Source: an uncultured Paracoccaceae bacterium
GTDB taxonomy: Bacteria > Pseudomonadota > Alphaproteobacteria > Rhodobacterales > Rhodobacteraceae
Assembly: GCA_947503765.1 (NCBI GenBank)
Contig: CANNFA010000001.1
Location: forward strand, 769,814 to 833,813
DNA: 64,000 nt
Reading direction: 5' to 3'
Position 1 is the stretch's first letter. The number at the start of each line of letters is the position of its first letter. Below are positions 58,878 through 64,000 of the stretch, piece by piece. The position numbers and the translations under genes were made by a program. The notes below the pieces were generated by a model, which was not told where the DNA came from, made no database searches, and saw nothing but the letters and a program-made list of their open reading frames with translations.

Positions 58878-60161
58878 CTATCCGAAGAATGTCGGCATCG
58901 CGCCGGTGATGCGCCCGTCCGGATCGGCCTCGAAGATCCAGCGCCAGCGGTCGAGCGCGGTGCAGGGATGCGAAATTCCGAAGCTCAGGATGTCCCCGAC
59001 AGCTAGGTCGGCATCCGGTGCGAGGGTCAAGAATGCATGCTGGTCATTAAGTTTCGCCACCGAGAGCCCGTCCGGCAAGGCGCGCGGCCGGCCGCTGCGG
59101 TGCAGCGCGATCGGCACCGGAAGTCCCTGGTCGAAAGAGACGTCGCGCATCCCCATCCCGCAGATTGCCAGCCCCGGTTCGGGGCGCGACAGCAGCTCGG
59201 CATGGACCGCGAGCGCCGGGGTGAACGCATCGCACGCCGGCCCGAGGCCGGCGGCCGCGAAGCCGCCGCGCCGGTCCATCTGCGCCAGGCCACGGGCATA
59301 GACTCCGTGATCGTGAAAGAAGATCGCGCCGGAGCGCAGTAGCAGGTCGACATTTCCGTCCGCCTCGACCAGCGCTCCCAGATCCTCAACCACCAGATCG
59401 AAGAAATTCGACCCGCCCGAGGAAAGCACGAGCCGATTCTCGGGCTGCCGCTTGCGCAACTCGGCAAAGGCCTCGCGCGCAAATTCGTGCAAGGCGCTTA
59501 TGGCGCCGCGCGTCTCGGCGGGGTCGGCGGTGGCCGAAGCCCCCTCATAGGCGGCAATGCCGCGGGCGTGCAGCGCCGGATTGTCTTTGGCTGCGTCGAG
59601 GATCGCCGAAACAATGGCCATGTCGCGCGCACCAGCGCGGGCACCGCCGATTTCGACAAGAAAATTCACCGCCCGGCCGCTGGCCTCTGCCGTGGCGGCC
59701 GCGCTGTCCAGCGCCGCTAGGCTGTCGACATAAAGCGTGATCTCGGCATCCGGAAAGGCCCGGAGCAACCGCCCCAGCCGGGCGCCGCTTTCGCGCCCTC
59801 CGACCTGGTTTGCCAGAAGCAGCCGGTCCAGCCCGTGCGCCAGCATGACCGCCGCCTGACGGGTATCGGCCACCGTCAGCGCCGCCGCCCCGCGGCGCAT
59901 CAGGTCATGCGCGAGATCCGGCGACATCGGCGTCTTGACATGCGGCGCGATACGGGCGCTCACCGCCGTCAGGTAGGCGAACATCGCGTCGCAGTTGCGC
60001 GTCCAGGCCACACGGTCGAAGGTCAGCACGGGAAGCGGCGCACTGCCGTCCAGCACGGACAATTCCGCGCCGCCAAGATCGGAAACCGGCACGGCCGGCC
60101 GGTCGGCCGGAAACCCGCGCTGCGTCCCGTCGATCATTTCCACGCCCGGCATGGATGTCAT
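58878..60161 (-). CDS. D-serine deaminase-like PLP enzyme (fold type III)
   Basis: A 427-residue protein of the alanine racemase/D-threonine aldolase fold. The PLP lysine is in APHVKTPMSPDLAHDLM (about residues 92-108), and the C-terminal putative serine dehydratase domain has the metal-binding HxC in GISHPCTALDRW. Relatives act on D-serine, D-threonine or 3-hydroxyaspartate as dehydratases or aldolases; the exact substrate cannot be read here. First gene of the operon with the ABC transporter. The operator at 60236-60249 lies just upstream. Confidence 0.85.
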   Translation of the reverse strand: MTSMPGVEMIDGTQRGFPADRPAVPVSDLGGAELSVLDGSAPLPVLTFDRVAWTRNCDAMFAYLTAVSARIAPHVKTPMSPDLAHDLMRRGAAALTVADTRQAAVMLAHGLDRLLLANQVGGRESGARLGRLLRAFPDAEITLYVDSLAALDSAAATAEASGRAVNFLVEIGGARAGARDMAIVSAILDAAKDNPALHARGIAAYEGASATADPAETRGAISALHEFAREAFAELRKRQPENRLVLSSGGSNFFDLVVEDLGALVEADGNVDLLLRSGAIFFHDHGVYARGLAQMDRRGGFAAAGLGPACDAFTPALAVHAELLSRPEPGLAICGMGMRDVSFDQGLPVPIALHRSGRPRALPDGLSVAKLNDQHAFLTLAPDADLAVGDILSFGISHPCTALDRWRWIFEADPDGRITGAMPTFFG

Positions 60162-60235
60162 GTCCAGTCCTCCGCCGCGCTCTATTGCGCCGCATTTTCG
60201 CCCTGTGAACCCAAGAGGGGGTCTGATACGCTTTA

Positions 60236-60249
60236 TGACAACGTTGTCA
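60236..60249. promoter_or_regulatory. LacI-type operator, perfect palindrome
   Basis: TGACAACGTTGTCA, perfectly symmetric with a central CG, the usual form for LacI-family operators. It lies between the divergent PLP-enzyme operon (start 60161) and the threonine-dehydratase-like gene (start 60338). A second copy with one change is at 62509-62522. Confidence 0.75.
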
Positions 60250-60337
60250 AAACGTGCCTCAACAACTCCCTCAAGGTCAAGGCGGTTCTCTCGTCTGGCG
60301 ATATGAAATCAGCCAACACACTGAAAAAGGAGAAAAC

Positions 60338-61270
60338 ATGATTTCTCTCGACGATGTGCAGGCCGCATCGCGGCGCATCGCACCCCTGATACGACGCACA
60401 CCGCTCGTCGTAGCCGATCAGATCAAGCAACCGATCACGCGCGCCGAACTCGCGCTGAAGCTCGAATGCCTCCAGGTGTCTGGTTCCTTCAAGGCGCGCG
60501 GTGCCGCCAATCGCCTGATGTCGCTGTCGCCGCAAGAGCGCGCGAAGGGGCTGGTAGCAGCCTCTGGCGGCAATCACGGCCTTGCTGTCTCCCGCTGCGG
60601 GTTTGTCGCTGGCATTCCTGCGACCATCTTCCTTCCAGACAGCGTGGCGCCCGAAAAGGTCGCCAAGATGCGCGAATGGGGCGCCACAACGCATGTGGGC
60701 GGAGCCAGTTTCGACGCGTGCAACGAGCGTGCCGTTGCATTCTCGGACCGTGAGGGGGCGACCTACATTCATCCGTTTGCCGACCCGTTCGTCGTGGCTG
60801 GGCAGGGCACCGTCGCACTCGAGATCCTTGAGGACCGCCCCGAGACTCAGACCGTCCTGATTGCCATCGGAGGCGGCGGGTTCGCCACCGGCGCGGCGAC
60901 GGCGATCAAGGCGCTGAACCCTACCATCCGCGTCGTTGGGGTGGAGCCGGTAGGCTCCCCGACACTGCACGGCTCGTTGGCGGCAGGCCGCGTCGTCGCC
61001 CTGCCGGCCGTCACCAGCGCAGTGCCCACCATGTCCTGCCTGCGCACCGACGACCGCCTGTTCGAACAGGCCCGCAAGGTGATCGATGAAGTCGTCCTGA
61101 TCGAGGATGACGACATGAAGCGGGCCGCGTCCTGGTTGTGGTTCGAGATGGGAATTGCCGCCGATCCGGCCGGCGCCGCGGCAGTGGCAGCGCTGATGTC
61201 GGGCGCCTACGAGGCGCGCGAGGGCGAGCGGGTCACTGTTCCGGTTTGCGGGGCGGGGCTACCAGGCTGA
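60338..61270 (+). CDS. threonine/serine dehydratase-like PLP enzyme (fold type II)
   Basis: A 310-residue protein of the threonine ammonia-lyase/serine racemase family without a regulatory domain. The PLP lysine is in VSGSFKARGAANRL (about residues 46-59), with SGGNHGLAVS as substrate loop and the phosphate-binding GGGGFATGAA. ATG 60338 follows AAAGGAG. It probably removes ammonia from a beta-hydroxy amino acid. Alternative: hydroxyaspartate dehydratase. Divergent from the transporter operon, sharing its operator. Confidence 0.88.
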   Translation: MISLDDVQAASRRIAPLIRRTPLVVADQIKQPITRAELALKLECLQVSGSFKARGAANRLMSLSPQERAKGLVAASGGNHGLAVSRCGFVAGIPATIFLPDSVAPEKVAKMREWGATTHVGGASFDACNERAVAFSDREGATYIHPFADPFVVAGQGTVALEILEDRPETQTVLIAIGGGGFATGAATAIKALNPTIRVVGVEPVGSPTLHGSLAAGRVVALPAVTSAVPTMSCLRTDDRLFEQARKVIDEVVLIEDDDMKRAASWLWFEMGIAADPAGAAAVAALMSGAYEAREGERVTVPVCGAGLPG

Positions 61271-61309
61271 GATGCGCGCGGGACGCCGCGGGGCGCCCCG
61301 CCAGCCGCG

Positions 61310-62479
61310 TCACACCGCATGGGCGAGATCGACCAGCATCCGCGCCCCGCGAAGGACCTGTTCCAACTCGACATGCTCGTCCAGCGCATGGGCCACATCA
61401 ATGCTGCCGGGTCCGAAGATGACGGTCGGAATGCCGGCATTGTTGACCAATTTGGTCGCGTCCGAGCCGTAGGCCACGCCGATCGGGGCCGGGGCGATGC
61501 CATGCGCATCGCATACCGCGCTCAGCGCATCGACGATCCGGCTGTCTTCGGGCACGTCCATCGCTGAACTGTCGACGAAGGGTGGCTGCACCTCCACGCG
61601 CGCACCCGGAAAAGCCGTGATAGCCTCCTTGGCCACGGCTTTGAACCGCTCGTGCACAGCCGCGCCCGTCTCGGCCGGCAGGAATCGATAATCGAACCGC
61701 ATACGGCACTCGGCGGGCACCGTATTCGGACCGATACCGGCTTCGATCGCCGTGCAGGTCAGCGTAGCTGGCCCGAGCAGCGGATGGGTGGCGTCCCGGC
61801 GCACCATTTCCCGCTCGTAGGCATCCAGGATGTGGCGCGCGACCGTGATCCCGTTGATCCCCTCTTCGGGGCGTGCCGTATGCGCGTTAACGCCCGTGAC
61901 CGAAACCCACCAGCGCACCGTGCCTTTGCAGGCCCGGACCACCCGCAGCGAGGTCGGTTCTCCAGCGACGCCGAGATCGTAGCGCTCGTTGCGCGCGATG
62001 TGATGCAGAACGCCAAGATAGCCGAATTCCTCGTCCATCGCGCCAACGAAATCCACGTCCACAGCCGGCGGTATATGCTTCAGCGCGCGCAAGGCGAGCA
62101 GGAAGGCCACGACGCTCGCCCCGTCATCCACCGCGCCGCGCCCGTAAAGCCGATCATCCTCCACGCGGGGCGTGAACGGGGCGTCCATCCCCGTGGTCTG
62201 GACCGTATCTAGATGCCCTTCCCAGATCATGCGGCGCCGGCCGTCTCGCCCCTTGACCCGCCCGATCAGATTCGGGCGTCCGGGCTCCACCTCGTCAATC
62301 TCGCATGCGATCCCCGCATCGCGCAGCCATTCGCCGAGCACATCGGCCAGCGCCGCCTCGCCGAAATGGGCGGGATCGTCGACTTCAGTGCGAAACGAGG
62401 GGTTGATCGACGGCACTTCGACGAACCGCGACAAGAGCGCGACCGCGGCGTCCCGGTCAATTCCGTGGTACTTTTCCAT
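61310..62479 (-). CDS. M20 family metallo-deacylase (ArgE/DapE type)
   Basis: A 389-residue di-zinc hydrolase. Metal-site blocks are EGHLDTVQTTG, YGRGAVDDGASVVAFLLAL and MDEEFGYLGVLHHIA, with the dimerisation domain (VSVTGVNAHTARPEEGINGI) and a late His near the C-terminus (FGPGSIDVAHALDEHV). The family removes acyl groups from N-acyl amino acids or cleaves dipeptides. ATG 62479 is preferred because an operator covers the earlier possible start at 62527. Convergent with the dehydratase gene. Confidence 0.88.
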   Translation of the reverse strand: MEKYHGIDRDAAVALLSRFVEVPSINPSFRTEVDDPAHFGEAALADVLGEWLRDAGIACEIDEVEPGRPNLIGRVKGRDGRRRMIWEGHLDTVQTTGMDAPFTPRVEDDRLYGRGAVDDGASVVAFLLALRALKHIPPAVDVDFVGAMDEEFGYLGVLHHIARNERYDLGVAGEPTSLRVVRACKGTVRWWVSVTGVNAHTARPEEGINGITVARHILDAYEREMVRRDATHPLLGPATLTCTAIEAGIGPNTVPAECRMRFDYRFLPAETGAAVHERFKAVAKEAITAFPGARVEVQPPFVDSSAMDVPEDSRIVDALSAVCDAHGIAPAPIGVAYGSDATKLVNNAGIPTVIFGPGSIDVAHALDEHVELEQVLRGARMLVDLAHAV

Positions 62480-62508
62480 GCAGAGTGCTTGGCACAATCC
62501 TGCGCCTT

Positions 62509-62522
62509 TGACAACGTTATCA
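62509..62522. promoter_or_regulatory. LacI-type operator, one mismatch from perfect
   Basis: TGACAACGTTATCA, 30 bases upstream of the M20 deacylase start and one base different from the palindrome at 60236-60249. Position fits repression of the M20 gene. Confidence 0.7.
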
Positions 62523-62774
62523 TTCACTCGAGATCCGCGTCTGGCAAAGTGCGGTGGACAGCCCCTCGATCGGCTCGAAAGGGCAGATGATCCGCTAAAA
62601 CAATGCGCAGCAAGAAATTATACCGAAGGCAGTTTCTCGCAGTCATTTCAATCTGACTGAGTTGCACAAAATTCGAAGAAAATTCGCCCCTTGCCAGATC
62701 TTTCCAAGGTAAAATAAAATCAATCGTGAAGCCTTCTTTCAGCCGAAGTCGGTCAATATTTTGATCATGGCGAC

Positions 62775-62960
62775 TCAATCAACTTGGCGTCGACGCTTCG
62801 AAAAGCTCTCAACCTCCGCCTCACCAAAGATTTCGTCAGGCCCGTCCGGAGTTTTGTCAGTGAAGGGGCTGTCATAGAGAAACTCCGGGTCCATGACTCC
62901 ATTCCGACAAAGATGTTCGATCACCATGCCGACGAACTCGATTTGGTCGGCTGACTCACC
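62775..62960 (-). pseudogene. C-terminal remnant of type I restriction subunit HsdR
   Basis: About 60 residues are left: QIEFVGMVIEHLCRNGVMDP, EFLYDSPFTDKTPDGPDEIF, GEAEV. This corresponds to the end of the EcoEI-type HsdR C-terminal domain, where QIEFVN..IDHL...GVM...LYESPFTD is conserved. The natural stop (62775-62777) remains. The other ~95% of the gene is missing where IS110-related sequence begins, so a restriction locus was deleted or cut by insertion. Confidence 0.7.
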
Positions 62961-62969
62961 ATCTGCCCG

Positions 62970-63236
62970 CTCGTCAGACACTGGCCATGCTCGGCATCCC
63001 ACCCACGACCTATTACCGCCCCCCCCCTCTTGTCTTATGACTTTTCTTGGCCCCCGAGGCAAAAGGGGGCCACTGCCCGGCACGGCATTTATGCCGGACA
63101 GTGGCGGTGCTCGGGCCTTAGCCCTCTTGGTCATGGTGGACCGTTGCTGAGTATGGTCGCCCCCGCCTTTTCCATCGACCTGAACGGAGACCTGGGCTTC
63201 AGGCCCGCATGACAAGACAAGGTAGGGAAAAGGCAG
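62970..63236 (+). mobile_element. left non-coding region of the IS110 element with strong hairpin
   Basis: GC-rich non-coding DNA before the IS110 transposase. It contains GCCACTG-c-CCGGCA / TGCCGG-a-CAGTGGC (63069-63105), a long stem with a nine-base loop. IS110-group elements make a structured bridge RNA from the region left of the transposase, so this is a candidate. The exact left end is not determined. Confidence 0.5.
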
Positions 63237-63995
63237 ATGAACGATACCATTGGAATCGACATCTCGAAGGACAGACTGGACGCCTGTTGGTTTTCCAAGC
63301 GCGAGCACAAGCAGTTCTGCAATGACAGAGCGGGCGTGGAGGCGCTTGCTCTTTGGGCGTGCGAGGCGGGAGTGGCCCAGGTCATTTTCGAAGCAACCGG
63401 CGTGTATCATCGGCTCGTCGAAATCGGCCTGGCCCAGCACGGGATCAGCTTCGCGCGGGTTAATCCGCGCCAGGCCCGCCGGTTCTGTGAGGGGGACGGT
63501 CAACTGGCCAAGACAGACCGTGTCGATGCCGCCATATCGGCGAAGATGGGAGCAGTGCTGGAGCTGAAGGCGGATCAGCCAAAAAGTAAATCACTTCACG
63601 ACCTCAAGCAGTTGGCGACAGCCAGGCAGGCCTTGATCAAAGATCGGACGGCTGCGAAAGCGCGGCTTCCTACAGTGACGCATGATCTGCTTGCCCGGCA
63701 GATCAAACGACGCCTGAAACAGATCGAACGTGACCTTTCCCAAGTTTCCGAGGCGATCGATACCATCGTTGAAGCCGACGAAGACCTACGGAGGCGTTCG
63801 GACATTCTCACGAGCATACCGGGCATTGCCAAGGTGACAGCCTGTGCGATCCTGACCGATCTGCCCGAACTCGGGCACCTGAGCGGCAAGCAAGCGGCGA
63901 AGCTGGCGGGTCTTGCACCGATCTCTGTCAATCGGCATGCAAATTTGACCCCCTATCGGCGCCCAATAATGACCCCCTATTTGGCGCACGTGTAG
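63237..63995 (+). pseudogene. IS110 family transposase, C-terminus replaced by IS21-like end
   Basis: The first ~232 residues are a good IS110 DEDD transposase: GIDISKDRLDACW (first Asp), FEATGVYHRLVE (Glu), KTDRVDAAI (DxxD), and the transposase_20 part RSDILTSIPGIAKVTACAIL with LAGLAPISVN. After that the frame runs about 20 residues through foreign DNA (from about 63939) and stops, so the last ~80 residues including the catalytic Ser region are missing. Non-functional as it stands. Confidence 0.85.
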
Positions 63996-64000
63996 CTGGC
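63939..64000. mobile_element. end of an IS21-like element (continues beyond window)
   Basis: TG-AAATTTGACCCCCTATCG and again AATGACCCCCTATTTGGCG form a pair of related terminal repeats. Multiple short terminal repeats of the type TTTGACCCC are typical of IS21-family ends upstream of istA. It interrupts the IS110 transposase at codon ~234. Only 62 bases are visible. Confidence 0.55.

Noticed and set aside
58878..61270. Beta-hydroxyaspartate cycle (BhcB/BhcC-like pair)
   Set aside because: The two PLP enzymes superficially match, but the aminotransferase and iminosuccinate reductase of the cycle are absent, and the fold III enzyme is longer than BhcC.
62524..62778. 84-aa ORF on the minus strand directly after the HsdR stump, TTG start
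   Set aside because: It runs across the LacI operator region, has a non-ATG start and no recognisable motif; the overlap with the HsdR stop (TTGA) is not enough.

Overview
The window is high-GC chromosomal DNA from an alphaproteobacterium of the Rhodobacterales (Rhodobacteraceae/Paracoccaceae). The evidence is a RegB/RegA/SenC redox regulatory locus, the gene order hemD-mic60-hemY, and an extended TCA cluster (sdhCDAB, mesaconyl-CoA hydratase, NnrU, malyl-CoA thioesterase, mdh, sucCDAB, lpdA). This order matches what I recall of Rhodobacter sphaeroides. No gene for phototrophy is in the window.

Layout. 1-8.8 kb: the end of a Hint-domain protein, dapD, a LOG-family protein, rlmN, a PAS protein lying directly behind regB, then the divergent senC, regA and a small lipoprotein. 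8.8-13.9 kb: housekeeping and small conserved genes, including ahcY, followed by a repeat-rich spacer. 13.5-19.8 kb: EVE protein, gpsA and tsaD on the minus strand, and hemD, mic60-like and hemY on the plus strand. 19.9-23.4 kb: tRNA-Thr, an ectoine/hydroxyectoine-type ABC transporter (ehuBCDA) and tRNA-Arg. 23.4-24.2 kb: a low-GC patch with one orphan membrane protein. 24.2-29.7 kb: NDUFS4-like complex I subunit, Cu/Zn SOD, uvrB, small proteins and deoD. 29.9-52 kb: the TCA and ethylmalonyl-CoA pathway cluster. 52-54.1 kb: a GntR regulator, a YgjP-like metallopeptidase, a TIGR02300-type protein and tRNA-Ala.

From about 54.38 kb to the right edge the DNA looks like an integrated genomic island. 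Its left boundary is a 43-nt 3' half of a tRNA-Pro gene on the minus strand, broken inside the anticodon loop. This is the usual scar of tRNA-targeted integration, and its orientation places the intact tRNA-Pro beyond 64 kb. The island carries a LacI regulator, a polar amino acid ABC transporter, a D-serine-deaminase-like PLP enzyme, a threonine-dehydratase-like PLP enzyme and an M20 deacylase. Two near-identical LacI-type operators (TGACAACGTTRTCA) tie these genes into one regulon. The island also holds the C-terminal stump of a type I restriction HsdR, and an IS110 transposase that is itself broken by the end of an IS21-like element.

The most interesting regulatory signal is a pair of GTGATCAC-type palindromes, centred exactly 21 bp apart, upstream of both sdhC and sucC. 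It suggests that one dimeric regulator co-controls the two large TCA operons. A GntR-family factor such as AkgR is a reasonable candidate, but this is inference. Three copies of an intergenic repeat, two different repeat-rich spacers, an extra small exported-protein gene between sucC and sucD, and a SucB with two lipoyl domains are also reported.
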